From contig NZ_CP015039.1 of assembly GCF_002079305.1 (NCBI RefSeq), positions 3,519,501 to 3,583,500 of the forward strand: 64,000 bases of DNA, given 5' to 3'. The stretch comes from Rhodovulum sp. P5 (GTDB lineage Bacteria > Pseudomonadota > Alphaproteobacteria > Rhodobacterales > Rhodobacteraceae). Positions 50,650-59,670 of the stretch are shown piece by piece. How positions within the stretch are numbered: the stretch's first letter is position 1; each line of letters opens with the position of its first letter. The notes under the pieces are model-generated. The model had not been told where the DNA came from and did no database searches. It saw nothing but the letters and a program-made list of their open reading frames with translations. The position numbers were made by a program, and so were the translations under genes.

Positions 50650-51624
50650 ATGATCCGACCGATCCTGCCCACCGTGCTCCTCGCCACTACGCTTCTGGCC
50701 GGCTGCGCCCGCGACCGCCCGCCCGACTTCGCCTATGACGACGTGGTCCCACCCTTGCCGTCACCCCCCGTGACCGCGCCCGATGACCGGCCGCGCCCGC
50801 TCCATGTCCCGCCCGCCTGGACCCCGAGCCGGGGCGGCGAGGCCGCCGCCACCCCTGTCGCGCAGGTCGGCAATGCCAATGCCGCCGCCCGCGTCGAGCC
50901 GCGGCAGGCGGGGTATTTCAACGGGATCCAGATCTATCCCTGGTCCGAGGGCGCGCTCTATCAGGTCTACGCCGCCCCCGGTCAGATCACGACCATCGCG
51001 CTCGAACCCGGCGAACGTCTCGCCGGCACCGGCCCGATCGCGGCGGGCGACACCGCGCGCTGGATCATCGGCGACACCGAAAGCGGCGCGGGCCGTGACA
51101 CCCGCGTCCTCGTCCTCGTGAAGCCCACAAGGCCTGACATCAGCACGAACCTCGTGATCTCGACCGACCGACGCACCTACCTGATCGAACTCAACGCGAG
51201 CGAAGAGACCTGGATGCCCGCCATTTCCTGGGCCTATCCGCGTGCGCCCGACGCACCAAGCGTCGCGCCGGCCACGCCGCGCATCCCGCCGGCGCATGCC
51301 CGCAACCATCGCTACGGACTGCAGGGCGACAACCCGCCCTGGCGGCCGGTCTCGGTCTTCGATGACGGACGCCGTACTTACGTCGTCTTCCCGCGCGGTA
51401 TCGCCCAGGGCGAGATGCCGCCGCTCTTCGTGCTCGGCGCCGATGGCGAGTTGGAGATCGTAAACTCCCGCATCCACGGCAATGTGCTGATCGTCGATCG
51501 GCTCTTCGGTGCGGCCGAGCTGCGCCTTGGCCGCGGACCCCGGCAGGAGGTGGTCCGCATCCTGCGGATCGAATCCCAAACCGAGGCGACGGTGGTGCGG
51601 CAGCACGCGGAGCAGGGGACATGA
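50650..51624 (+). CDS. trbG: Mating-pore outer ring protein TrbG (VirB9-like)
   Basis: The 324-residue protein has a lipoprotein-type leader (LLATTLLAGCARD, Cys19), a Pro-rich linker, and the VirB9 beta domains (GYFNGIQIYPWSEGALYQVY, in part, and the C-terminal PPWRPVSVFDDGRRTYVVFP). It forms the outer-membrane core with TrbI. The ATG overlaps the trbF stop. Confidence 0.93.
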   Translation: MIRPILPTVLLATTLLAGCARDRPPDFAYDDVVPPLPSPPVTAPDDRPRPLHVPPAWTPSRGGEAAATPVAQVGNANAAARVEPRQAGYFNGIQIYPWSEGALYQVYAAPGQITTIALEPGERLAGTGPIAAGDTARWIIGDTESGAGRDTRVLVLVKPTRPDISTNLVISTDRRTYLIELNASEETWMPAISWAYPRAPDAPSVAPATPRIPPAHARNHRYGLQGDNPPWRPVSVFDDGRRTYVVFPRGIAQGEMPPLFVLGADGELEIVNSRIHGNVLIVDRLFGAAELRLGRGPRQEVVRILRIESQTEATVVRQHAEQGT

Positions 51625-52760
51625 GCGAGACACCAACCGACACCACCGCCTCCATGCGCCTGAGCGCCGATCCGCCGCGCGTCACGCGGATTTCGCGCAA
51701 GGTGATCATCGGGCTCGGCGTCGTCGCGGGCCTCGGCATCGGTGCCGCGCTGATCTACGGGCTGCAACGTCCGGACCGGACGGCCGCCCCGGAAGAGCTG
51801 ATCACGACGGACCGCCGCCAGCCCGCCGATGGCCTCCGCGATCTGCCGGGCAGCTATGACGCGATCCCGCGCCTAGGACCGCCGCTGCCGGGCGACCTCG
51901 GTGGTGGCATCCTTGACGCGCAGCAACGCGGCCAGCCGATCGCGGCTCCAAGTCTCGCTCCGCCGACCATGGACCCTGCGGAACAGCAGCGTCTCGCCGA
52001 AATGGAGGCCGCCCGTGTCAGCGATCTCTTCTTCCAGACGCGCCCCGGCGCGGCGCAAGCTTCCCCGGGCTTTCAGATGCCGCCTGCGGCACCCGGGGGC
52101 GGGATGGTGGCCACCCAGGAAACCGACCAACGTCAGGCCTTCCTGACCGCACCCACGGATCGCCGAACGATCGCGCCCGACCGCCTGCAGCCGCCAGCGT
52201 CTCCTTACCTCCTGCAGGCCGGCTCCGTCATCCCGGCCGCGCTGATCACCGGCATTCGCTCCGACCTTCCCGGTCAGATCACTGCGCAGGTCACCCAGAA
52301 CGTCTATGACAGCCCCACGGGAAGACTGCTCCTGATCCCGCAAGGCACCCGGCTGATCGGCGCCTATGACGACAGCGTCACCGTCGGCCAGCGCCGCGTG
52401 CTCCTGGTCTGGACCCGGCTGATCTTCCCCGATGGGCGATCTCTTGTCCTCGAACGCCAACCCGGTGCGGATACGGCGGGCTATGCCGGTCTCGAGGACC
52501 GCGTCGACAATCACTGGGCCAGCATCCTGCGCGCCGCAGGGCTTTCCACCCTGCTCGCCGTCGGCGCGGAGCTCTCCCTCGACGAGGAAGACGGCCTCGC
52601 CCGCGCGCTCCGCGACGGAGCCCTCGACACGATCAACGAGGTCGGCCAGCGCATCGTTCAGCGTCAATTGGAGGTCCCGCCGACCCTCACCATCCGCCCG
52701 GGCTTCCCCGTCCGCGTGATCGTCACGCGGGATCTTGTCTTCGCGCCACCCGGAGACTGA
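51621..52760 (+). CDS. trbI: Mating-pore core protein TrbI (VirB10-like)
   Basis: The 379-residue protein has a cytoplasmic start, one span (VIIGLGVVAGLGIGAALIYG), a Pro/Gln-rich periplasmic linker, and a C-terminal VirB10 beta-barrel domain (SVIPAALITGIRSDLPGQIT, then LLIPQGTRLIGAYDDSV). It links inner and outer membranes in the pore. The start overlaps the trbG stop (ATGA). Confidence 0.95.
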   Translation: MSETPTDTTASMRLSADPPRVTRISRKVIIGLGVVAGLGIGAALIYGLQRPDRTAAPEELITTDRRQPADGLRDLPGSYDAIPRLGPPLPGDLGGGILDAQQRGQPIAAPSLAPPTMDPAEQQRLAEMEAARVSDLFFQTRPGAAQASPGFQMPPAAPGGGMVATQETDQRQAFLTAPTDRRTIAPDRLQPPASPYLLQAGSVIPAALITGIRSDLPGQITAQVTQNVYDSPTGRLLLIPQGTRLIGAYDDSVTVGQRRVLLVWTRLIFPDGRSLVLERQPGADTAGYAGLEDRVDNHWASILRAAGLSTLLAVGAELSLDEEDGLARALRDGALDTINEVGQRIVQRQLEVPPTLTIRPGFPVRVIVTRDLVFAPPGD

Positions 52761-52761
52761 C

Positions 52762-53010
52762 ATGACCAAGCTGAAACTCGGGCCGATCCCGGACGACAAG
52801 CCTGTGAAACTCACCGTGGACCTGCCCGCAGAGCTGCATCGCGACCTGATCGCTTATGGAGAACTTCTCGGCCAAGAGGCAGGGCAGGGACCCATCGAAC
52901 CGAAGAAGCTGGTGGGTCCCATGCTCGCGCGCTTCATCGCGACGGATCGCGGGTTTGCGAAGGCGCGTCGATCGCGCCTCACATTTGAGGGAGCGAAGCG
53001 CATACCTTGA
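52762..53010 (+). CDS. DUF2274 protein at the end of the trb operon
   Basis: The 82-residue protein (KLKLGPIPDDKPVKLTVDLP at the start, then YGELLGQEAGQGPIEPKKLV) matches DUF2274, a small family often found right after trbI. It may be a ribbon-helix-helix-like DNA-binding protein, which would suit regulation of transfer genes, but this is not established. The ATG lies within the trbI stop context (TGACATG). Confidence 0.8.
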   Translation: MTKLKLGPIPDDKPVKLTVDLPAELHRDLIAYGELLGQEAGQGPIEPKKLVGPMLARFIATDRGFAKARRSRLTFEGAKRIP

Positions 53011-53229
53011 TCAGCTTCTCTTCGTTCCGAGGAGAACCGCGTCGCGCTGCCCGGAAAATGCAGAAATCGGTCTGGGGACGGATGGTGGCGATTGTGAAAG
53101 GATTTCAATAAGTTGTAGATTCTCGTGTCTAGTGGGTGTTCATGTCTCGATCGCGTGATTTCGTATTGCGTCGCGTTACCTAGCGAAAGCGTTACGCAAG
53201 TCGTCGCTTGACGTCGTAGACTGGCTACG

Positions 53230-53760
53230 GTGCCTAAGGAGCTGGTAGCGCTGTTTGGATCGAACAAATTCCGCCTTGTGGACTTCGCCGACGGCCGCAC
53301 CTTCTTCGACGGTTGAGTGTTGATAGCGCCAAATGCATCTCTATCAGCTGCGCCTGCTGCGACGACAGCTATGTCGGTTCAGAGACCTGGACGAGGGAAC
53401 GGGCTGAACACCACCGACCAAACGATTAGGGCGCGTTCGACGCCGCAAACAATCTCTTCGCGGCGCCGGTCGAAGGCACCTACCTTTTCAGCGCCACGCG
53501 TCTCTACATGGACAACGCCAACGCGATCGCGCGCATGCGGGTGCGGCTCGTCCTCTACGGCACGAAGGAAATCTGTGGTTCCATCGGCGAGAACTCCGCG
53601 AACGACGTCTAGCCCGAACTTGGTTGCAGATAATGGTGCCTCTGACGGTCGGCGATGCCGCTGAGCTTCAGGGGTATTTCCGGTACGCGGACGGCTACTT
53701 CACCACTGACCAAAGGTCGTTCTAGGGCTGCAGGGTAGCTTGAATGGATACATCATGAGT
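53230..53760 (+). pseudogene. Remnants resembling a phage tail-fibre or C1q-like protein
   Basis: Several short open pieces in shifting frames read like one decayed gene. The pieces are PKELVALFGSNKFRLVDFAD (53233-53292), GLNTTDQTI, then AFDAANNLFAAPVEGTYLFS and RMRVRLVLYGTKEICGS, and finally LTVGDAAELQGYFRYADGYF before stops near 53725. The pattern resembles the C-terminal C1q-like part of alphaproteobacterial phage or tail-like proteins. At least two frameshifts and a stop separate the pieces, so no functional product is made. Between 53011 and 53229 I see no gene. Confidence 0.45.
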
Positions 53761-53768
53761 GGGACCGC

Positions 53769-55662
53769 CGAACTTCGACAAAATCCGGGGGAATCTGCGT
53801 GAGCGCGTTCAGCGCAGGTATGGGATTTCAATAGCTTAAGGCGCGCGAGGTGGGCAGTTCGGCCGAAGTCGTGTAGTTACACGTTATGATGTTTAAGACC
53901 CTATGAATGCGCCCAAACGTGCGATATCCTGCATGCCATGTTCACGCGCATCACCGAGAGCGGCGGGCGTCGCTATCTGCAGATTGTCGAGTCCTTCCGT
54001 AACGAGGCGGGCAAGCCCCGGCTGCGCGTCGTGGCCAATCTGGGGCGCGTGGACGGGATGAAGGATGGCCAGCTCGATGCGCTGATCCGGGGGCTCAGTC
54101 GCGCCGCGGGTCGGGTCGAGCCCGAGAAGGCCGAGATCACCTACGAGGCGGCGCGCAGCTATGGCGACGTCTTTGCCCTGCACGAGTTGTGGAAGGACCT
54201 TGGTTTCGATCATGCCCTCGGCCGTGCGCTGCGTTCCGGCAAGCGGAAAGTCGACGTGGAGGCGCTGGTCCGCGCCATGGTGTTCAATCGGTTGTGCGAC
54301 CCCACAAGTAAGCTGGGCTGCCTGCGCTGGCTGGAAACGGTCGCCATGCCGGCGATGCCGGACACCGTCACCCATCAACACCTGCTCCGCGCCATGGATG
54401 CGTTGATGGATCACGCCGATACCGTCGAAGGCGCGCTTGCCAAACAGATCCGTCCGCTGGTCGATCGCGATCTGGCCGTGGTCTTCTATGACCTGACCAC
54501 GGTGCGCATCCATGGCGACGGGGATGTCGCGGACGACCTCCGCGCTTTCGGGATGAACAAGGAAACCGGCGGCATCGCCCGGCAGTTCGTGTTGGGCGTG
54601 GTCCAGACCGCGGACGGCCTGCCGCTCATGCATACCGTTCACCCGGGCAACATCGGCGAGACGAAAACCCTGCAGGGCATGCTCAAGACAGTCTTGCAGC
54701 GCTTCCCCGTCCAGCGTGTCATCCTGGTGGCCGACCGCGGTCTGCTCAGCCTTGAAAACATCGACGAGCTGACCGCCCTGGCCGATCAGGACGACCGCAA
54801 GCTGGAATTCATCCTCGCGGTTCCCGCCCGTCGTTATGCCGATCTGGTCGAAACCTTCCAGGGCCTTGCTTTCGACGAGGACGGGTTGGCGGAAAGCAGC
54901 TTCGCCGGCCACCGCCTGATCGTCGCCCATGATCCCGTTCGAGCCGCCGACCAATCCGACCGGCGCCGCGCGCGCATCGCCGAGCTTGAAGCCCAGGCCG
55001 AAAAGATGGTCGCAAAGCTCGACGCGCAGGACGGCGGCCAGACCGCGCGAGGTCGCCGTGCCTCCGACCGGGGCGCCTATAGCCGCTTCACCCGCGCCGT
55101 CGCCGAGGCGGAAATGACGCGCTTCCTCAAGGCAGACCTGCAGGCCGACCGGTTCAGCTGGAGTGTTGACGAGGACGCCGTCGCGCGCGCGGAGCTCTTC
55201 GACGGCAAGCTCGCGCTCCTGACCAATGCCCCCGACCTGACGCCGACCGCAACCGTGACCCGCTACAAGTCGCTGGCCGATATCGAACGCGGCTTCCGCG
55301 TCCTGAAATCCGATATCGAGATCGCCCCCGTCCACCATCGGCTGCCCGACCGCATCCGCGCCCACGCGCTGATCTGCTTTCTCGCCCTCGTCCTCTACCG
55401 CGTCATGCGCATGCGGCTGAAGGCAAAAGGACATGACGCCAGCCCACGAACCGCCCTCGACATGCTCGCGCGCATCCACCGCCACGAAGCCCGGATCGCC
55501 GACCGAAAGCTCGACGGCCTCACCACCCCGACCCCCGAACAACTGGACCTCTTCGACACCCTGAACCTGCCAAAACCCGCCTGATCACCCTCGCGTAGTT
55601 ACATTTTGGCCAATCTCGCCATAACGATATCAATCACTTACGCGTTTTACTGGTGAACTTGA
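53769..55662 (+). mobile_element. IS1634-family insertion sequence, copy C
   Basis: The 1894-bp copy is flanked by a perfect 8-bp target duplication, GGGACCGC (53761-53768 and 55663-55670), which fixes the element's ends. Its outer parts are identical to copies A and B, but the centre (about 54309-55219) differs at many silent and some coding positions, so it is a mosaic. Confidence 0.9.
53938..55584 (+). CDS. IS1634-family transposase, copy C
   Basis: The 548-residue protein is intact and matches copies A and B at both ends. In the middle it has replacements such as DTVEGALAKQIRPL for ERVEMELARQIRPL and FSWSVDEDAVAR for FSYSIDEDAVAR. The presumed catalytic Asp and Glu regions are unchanged, so it should be active. 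Confidence 0.88.
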   Translation: MFTRITESGGRRYLQIVESFRNEAGKPRLRVVANLGRVDGMKDGQLDALIRGLSRAAGRVEPEKAEITYEAARSYGDVFALHELWKDLGFDHALGRALRSGKRKVDVEALVRAMVFNRLCDPTSKLGCLRWLETVAMPAMPDTVTHQHLLRAMDALMDHADTVEGALAKQIRPLVDRDLAVVFYDLTTVRIHGDGDVADDLRAFGMNKETGGIARQFVLGVVQTADGLPLMHTVHPGNIGETKTLQGMLKTVLQRFPVQRVILVADRGLLSLENIDELTALADQDDRKLEFILAVPARRYADLVETFQGLAFDEDGLAESSFAGHRLIVAHDPVRAADQSDRRRARIAELEAQAEKMVAKLDAQDGGQTARGRRASDRGAYSRFTRAVAEAEMTRFLKADLQADRFSWSVDEDAVARAELFDGKLALLTNAPDLTPTATVTRYKSLADIERGFRVLKSDIEIAPVHHRLPDRIRAHALICFLALVLYRVMRMRLKAKGHDASPRTALDMLARIHRHEARIADRKLDGLTTPTPEQLDLFDTLNLPKPA

Positions 55663-55750
55663 GGGACCGCTCTCTTAATGACTTGACCATCCACAGATGC
55701 TAATGGCAGTCTGGAGTGTTAGAGACGTAAATGATCAAGGGTGATTTAGC

Positions 55751-56140
55751 ATGCACGAGACCTTGTCTTCGAAGCTTGCCGACTTCGGATGGGAGGTGCT
55801 TTGCATGCCCACCAGTCCTGACAAGGACCTCAAAATACTCCTACGCAATCGTGCGGAGCAAATAATTGAAGAGTCGACACAAGTTGTTTCCGATGTATCA
55901 GGAAATTTTCAAGAACAAAATGTTTTGCCTGCGAATTCAACTCTCCGTCGGCTTGTACGGAACGGGAAGGCGAGTACTCTTGGGCCGTTCAGCGACGCCG
56001 TGAAGCCGTTTCATGAAGAAGCGACCGACTTGCTCACCGACTTCATTAAGGAAGACCTTAGTTCTGACAAGCCGGAGAGATCGAAGCTGATGGGGGCACT
56101 ATCACGCTACAGTGAATTCCTTTCGGAGTACAGAATATAG
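55751..56140 (+). CDS. Hypothetical helical protein, first gene of the zincin operon
   Basis: The 129-residue protein is soluble and mostly helical (LKILLRNRAEQIIEESTQVV, then FHEEATDLLTDFIKEDLSSD) with no motif I recognise. It is lower in G+C than the core genome. It ends 16 bp before the zincin-like gene and probably forms the first gene of a three-gene operon. It could be a sensor, regulator or inhibitor of the downstream peptidase; nothing in the sequence decides this. Its upstream region borders IS copy C. Confidence 0.6.
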   Translation: MHETLSSKLADFGWEVLCMPTSPDKDLKILLRNRAEQIIEESTQVVSDVSGNFQEQNVLPANSTLRRLVRNGKASTLGPFSDAVKPFHEEATDLLTDFIKEDLSSDKPERSKLMGALSRYSEFLSEYRI

Positions 56141-56156
56141 AAATTGGCGTATTTTG

Positions 56157-57716
56157 ATGATTTCCGAGAGGGAGTTTATTGTACAATGGAGAGCGCAACT
56201 TCTTGAAAAGTCTTTGCGTCTTTCTCAAGTGCTTAAGTCAATCACTGCAAGCGCGCCCCAGTACGAATCGGGCGAGGCGCCCGCTCTTAAAGCGCTCCGA
56301 GACACCACTCACTACCAAGTCGCAGACTTTCGCCGGAAGCTCAACTTAGCGATAACACACCTACCTGAAACTCTTTCTCCCGATGAGACGCGTATGGCAG
56401 CGCAGTCATGCCGTTCAGACGTTTCTAGATTTGTGAATTTGCACTCGAAACTGGTACACTTCCCACGGGAGTGGGTGAGACCCGAGATTGATCTTTTTGT
56501 GAATGAGTTGAGCGAACGTCTTTCCGAAGCCTCTCGTGACGCATTGGGCTACAACTTAAGCCTCCTCGAGAACCTTACAATTACCTCTTCTGCGAATTTC
56601 AACTTCGGGAATCTATCTGGGAGCCCAGAATATCTGGCTGGTACTTTTGAGTATGATGAAGCCTTCCTCGAGCAGTTTTCGGATGAGGCGGACATAATCA
56701 AACTGCCCGAAACGGAGCAACAAGACATCTGCGCTTGGCCTGCAATTGTCCATGAACTAGGCCACACTGTTTTTCGAGAATTTGATCTTTATCACGACAG
56801 TGAGTTCCAGAGCATTCCAGAGAACCTGTCGAAAGAGCGAATCCAGCAGCTTAGGGATCGAGGAGTTCGCCTCACCGATGAGCAGGTTAAGGCTATTTCA
56901 GTCTACTACGGGGAATGGGCGCAGGAGATCTTCTGCGACCTATTTGCTGCGTCCGCACTCGGACCAATGTTCCTAATTTCGCTTGCACAGCACGCGCTCT
57001 TTTGGACAACCCATAGCGTCCAAAAGCCGTCAGAGCACTACCCGCCCATAGCGCTCAGGCTTGAGGAGTTAGGCAAATTCCTGATGAGAACAAACTCCGA
57101 AATTTCCAAAGACGCCGTAAGTAGTGTATCTGGAATAACATCTGCAAGGTCCTTGATTGACAGAACGTTCAGAAGCGACGATGCGCGAATTATCGAGTTA
57201 GACGGCGTTGGCGAGATGCCGTCACGGGATCACGTTGCAAAGATTTTCTCGTCAATCAGTGGTACCGGTGTCTTCAAGAAGATTTGTGGGGACCGGCCAG
57301 AAATCTGTGCCGACCGTGTAGCCGATCTTTACGCAAGGGTGGGTCAGGGGCAAAATATTGCTGCTAGCCGTATCCAACGCGCTGGTAAGAATGAGGATGA
57401 TGGAATAAGTGACAAGTATGCCCAGATTGCAGAGCATCCCAGTGACTTCTTCGAGATGATGACGGCCGCTGTCTTCTTTCAGGGTGGAGTGAAGATGTCG
57501 CGAACTACCCAGACAAGGGACATGTTTAGGGGCGACACTGACCCAAACTCATATCTTGATCGCCTAGCAAGATCTTTTTCTCTTTCTGATTTGGGTCAGG
57601 GCGACTTCCTCTCAGCCGCAACCGGCTTCATACATAACTCAGATCATCTTATTATTCGGTCCTTGGAGGCTAATATGATAATGAGACAGCTAATTTCCGG
57701 ACGGGGTGAGGTGTAG
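56157..57716 (+). CDS. Zincin-like metallopeptidase of unknown target
   Basis: The 519-residue protein carries HELGH at residues 199-203 within WPAIVHELGHTVFREFD, the zinc and catalytic motif of metallopeptidases. A second motif, EIFCD (Glu257, Asp261), follows in WAQEIFCDLFAASALGPMFL, fitting the gluzincin pattern HExxH...ExxxD. The flanks are helical, with no signal peptide, so it acts in the cytoplasm. A further C-terminal helical part includes HPSDFFEMMTAAVFF. It starts at ATG 56157; a GTG at 56112 overlaps the gene before it. The dCTP-deaminase-like gene follows after seven bases. Peptidase activity is inferred from motifs only. Confidence 0.65.
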   Translation: MISEREFIVQWRAQLLEKSLRLSQVLKSITASAPQYESGEAPALKALRDTTHYQVADFRRKLNLAITHLPETLSPDETRMAAQSCRSDVSRFVNLHSKLVHFPREWVRPEIDLFVNELSERLSEASRDALGYNLSLLENLTITSSANFNFGNLSGSPEYLAGTFEYDEAFLEQFSDEADIIKLPETEQQDICAWPAIVHELGHTVFREFDLYHDSEFQSIPENLSKERIQQLRDRGVRLTDEQVKAISVYYGEWAQEIFCDLFAASALGPMFLISLAQHALFWTTHSVQKPSEHYPPIALRLEELGKFLMRTNSEISKDAVSSVSGITSARSLIDRTFRSDDARIIELDGVGEMPSRDHVAKIFSSISGTGVFKKICGDRPEICADRVADLYARVGQGQNIAASRIQRAGKNEDDGISDKYAQIAEHPSDFFEMMTAAVFFQGGVKMSRTTQTRDMFRGDTDPNSYLDRLARSFSLSDLGQGDFLSAATGFIHNSDHLIIRSLEANMIMRQLISGRGEV

Positions 57717-57723
57717 ACGTTCT

Positions 57724-58359
57724 ATGTCTCTCCCGGTTTCTCCTACCATCTTGTCGGATATGGAGATCGCTGATGCGATCTTGAGTGGTGATCTAGTCGT
57801 CACACCGCTGGTGTCGACTGAGCAACTGGGACCGACTATTGACCTTAGGCTTGGCACAGAGTTCTCGGTCAAGCGTATGGATAAGCTGCCATTCTTCGAC
57901 GTGTTCAGGTTTCGTGAGGACGCGAGCAGAAACGGAATAGAGGCTCAACGATATAATGAGAGGGTTCGAATTGCCAATCTTGGCAAGCCGTTCTTCCTGC
58001 ACCCTGGGCAACTCGCGCTTGGATCTACTCTAGAGCATATTGAACTCGGGCCCTCGATTGGAGCGTTGCTTGAGGGGCGCAGCAGCTGGGCGCGCGAGGG
58101 CCTAAATGTACATACCACTGCCGGCTTCATTCATCCCGGATCTAAAGGCGTGATTGTGCTGGAACTCTTCAACAATGGTCAACATGCGCTTCCATTGTAT
58201 CCGGGAATGCGCGTGGCGCAACTTCTGCCCTATAGACTTAAGCACGAAACCCGGAAACCATACTCATTAAATTCACGCTACCATGGCATGACAGAAACGC
58301 GAATTGGGGTCCCATGGGAAGATTGGGAGTTCGATGTCTTTTCAAAGTACAGAAAATAA
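57724..58359 (+). CDS. dCTP-deaminase/dUTPase-family protein
   Basis: The 211-residue protein matches the dCTP deaminase fold. It has an N-terminal ILSDMEIADAILSGDLVVTP, then LGPTIDLRLGTEF, and the core GRSSWAREGLNVHTTAGFIH with GVIVLELFNN. By alignment with E. coli Dcd from memory, the serine and arginine of GRSSWAR and the glutamate of VLELF are the catalytic Ser111, Arg115 and Glu138. Housekeeping Dcd supplies dUMP precursors. The same fold is used by anti-phage nucleotide-depletion systems. Its place in an operon with a zincin, beside toxin-antitoxin and CHAT genes, favours a defence role. ATG 57724 is chosen over an in-frame start at 57706. Confidence 0.75.
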   Translation: MSLPVSPTILSDMEIADAILSGDLVVTPLVSTEQLGPTIDLRLGTEFSVKRMDKLPFFDVFRFREDASRNGIEAQRYNERVRIANLGKPFFLHPGQLALGSTLEHIELGPSIGALLEGRSSWAREGLNVHTTAGFIHPGSKGVIVLELFNNGQHALPLYPGMRVAQLLPYRLKHETRKPYSLNSRYHGMTETRIGVPWEDWEFDVFSKYRK

Positions 58360-58360
58360 C

Positions 58361-58975
58361 TTACGGCGGCGCCGATATAGAGAACGAGAGGGTGGATAAC
58401 ACGCTCGGTAGATCGGGATGTTTTAGTAGTGGAGTGACTGAACTACTTTCAGCTTTGTGGATCGCTCTGTCAAATATGCAGATGCACTCGCCAATCGTAT
58501 GTCGTGACTCCCAGATGAAACCGTCTACGTCGGAATAGTTCTCGTAGATGAATCGAGAAAATCGACGTCCACGGGTGTGAGATCCCGCGCGCGATAGGTC
58601 TGTATGAAGACCTAGATATGCCAGCCCCGGACCCGTGAGGTCTACTAGCGTCATGCGCGCGTGGGCACTCGAATTTGCAACGACAACCGAGCGTGAGTTG
58701 ATTTCTGTGAAACGAATGCTGCGAGTTCTTTCATACACGCCTCCACTTCCAAAGCGTACGGAATATCGGCCGCGAACCAAGACCTCGGCGAATGCAGTTG
58801 TGAGCGAATCTGCAAAGTAGGTCACAGCATACTTCGGGTCTTTGCCGTCACAATACCTTGACTCATAAGGAACGCTCTGAAGCGGCGTTGCAGAATACGC
58901 CGTTCGGACAATACGAATTTCGTTCGCGAGGGTGCGTTGCTTTAGCCGATCTTGTAGGCGATCTTCGAACGCCAT
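58361..58975 (-). CDS. RES-domain toxin (NAD+-degrading type)
   Basis: The 204-residue protein has the RES signature: Arg23 in RIVRTAY, then YCDGKDPKYAVTYFADSLTT followed by AFAEVLVRGRY, and a Ser/Trp-containing segment YENYSDVDGFIWESR near the end. RES toxins (ParT, MbcT and relatives) break down NAD+ or ADP-ribosylate targets. It is coupled to the upstream antitoxin gene, whose stop overlaps its start (TGATG). It converges on the dCTP-deaminase-like gene with only one base between stops. Confidence 0.85.
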   Translation of the reverse strand: MAFEDRLQDRLKQRTLANEIRIVRTAYSATPLQSVPYESRYCDGKDPKYAVTYFADSLTTAFAEVLVRGRYSVRFGSGGVYERTRSIRFTEINSRSVVVANSSAHARMTLVDLTGPGLAYLGLHTDLSRAGSHTRGRRFSRFIYENYSDVDGFIWESRHTIGECICIFDRAIHKAESSSVTPLLKHPDLPSVLSTLSFSISAPP

Positions 58976-59646
58976 CAGTCGTATCCTTCAATATACGCGG
59001 TGGCTAGTTCAAGAACCAAATCCAATTTGCCCTCTAAAAGGAGTTCCATCGGACGCCGTTCTGGAGCCTTGTCGGAGTGTGTCAGCGGCTCATTCAAGAA
59101 ATCCCAAGCTTCCTCGTGGCTGGCGAAAAATTCGATGACCCGTGGGATGCCTGGCACGATTCGACGTTGTCCACGTATCTGCTCAATTGGAACTAGGTAA
59201 TTCTTTCCCGCACTCTTGAATCCCAATATCTGGTTCTTGCTGATCCAAGAAGTTACGGTTGCTGTCGACACTCCTAGTCGGTCCGCTGCGGTTCTCGCGC
59301 TCACCAATACTTCCATACCCGACACTTCGGGAGCCGGCACTATGAACGGATGTAAGTCGTTGGGGATTGACGCTAGAAATTCTGGCGAGACATAACCTTG
59401 AGTATTTGCATCGGCAGCATCTCTTCCGGAGTCAAGGAGCTTGCGGACCCCGCGTCTATTCGTAGGAAGGATCATTCGACCCTCACTATAAGATTGATTT
59501 ACGGTAGGGACCATTGACGCCTCGCTCAATGCTCGGCTCACAACGTGCTGCGCCAACTCAGGGTTGGCTGCGAGCCATCTGAGAGTGTCTCTTGACAGTC
59601 CCTCCAATCGCAAAGTGAATTCCGTCGCGTCTTTCTCTTCAGCCAT
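58975..59646 (-). CDS. Xre/MbcA/ParS-type antitoxin with an added DNA-binding domain
   Basis: The 223-residue protein ends in the toxin-binding domain of this family (HEEAWDFLNEPLTHSDKAPE, then RRPMELLLEGKLDLVLELA). Before it lies a helix-turn-helix (VSARTAADRLGVSTATVTSW) of excisionase/MerR type rather than the usual Xre fold, plus an extra N-terminal region of about 100 residues. It should neutralise the RES toxin and repress the pair. A near-palindromic candidate operator lies 25 bp upstream. Confidence 0.8.
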   Translation of the reverse strand: MAEEKDATEFTLRLEGLSRDTLRWLAANPELAQHVVSRALSEASMVPTVNQSYSEGRMILPTNRRGVRKLLDSGRDAADANTQGYVSPEFLASIPNDLHPFIVPAPEVSGMEVLVSARTAADRLGVSTATVTSWISKNQILGFKSAGKNYLVPIEQIRGQRRIVPGIPRVIEFFASHEEAWDFLNEPLTHSDKAPERRPMELLLEGKLDLVLELATAYIEGYD

Positions 59647-59670
59647 CGCACTCTCCTCGGTCCTTATACC

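Larger units (their letters stand above)
48810..50653 (+). pseudogene. trbF: trbF (VirB8-like), split by an IS110-family element
   Basis: The 5' part (48810-49303) encodes the TrbF N-terminus with one span (LMAFGCLILAGGLATALVW) and the start of the VirB8 domain. The 3' part resumes at 50461. Joining 49303 to 50461 (removing the IS and one ATCCG) restores an open frame of 228 residues without any lost base (VEVSSI-RASPDSFRVAW). The interruption is thus clean and recent, and precise excision would restore the gene. TrbF is essential for the pore core in related systems. Confidence 0.9.

Noticed and set aside
53317..53664. 115-codon frame as a real gene
   Set aside because: The product is Arg/Ser/Thr-rich without a domain, while shifted frames in the same stretch read as a decayed tail-like protein.
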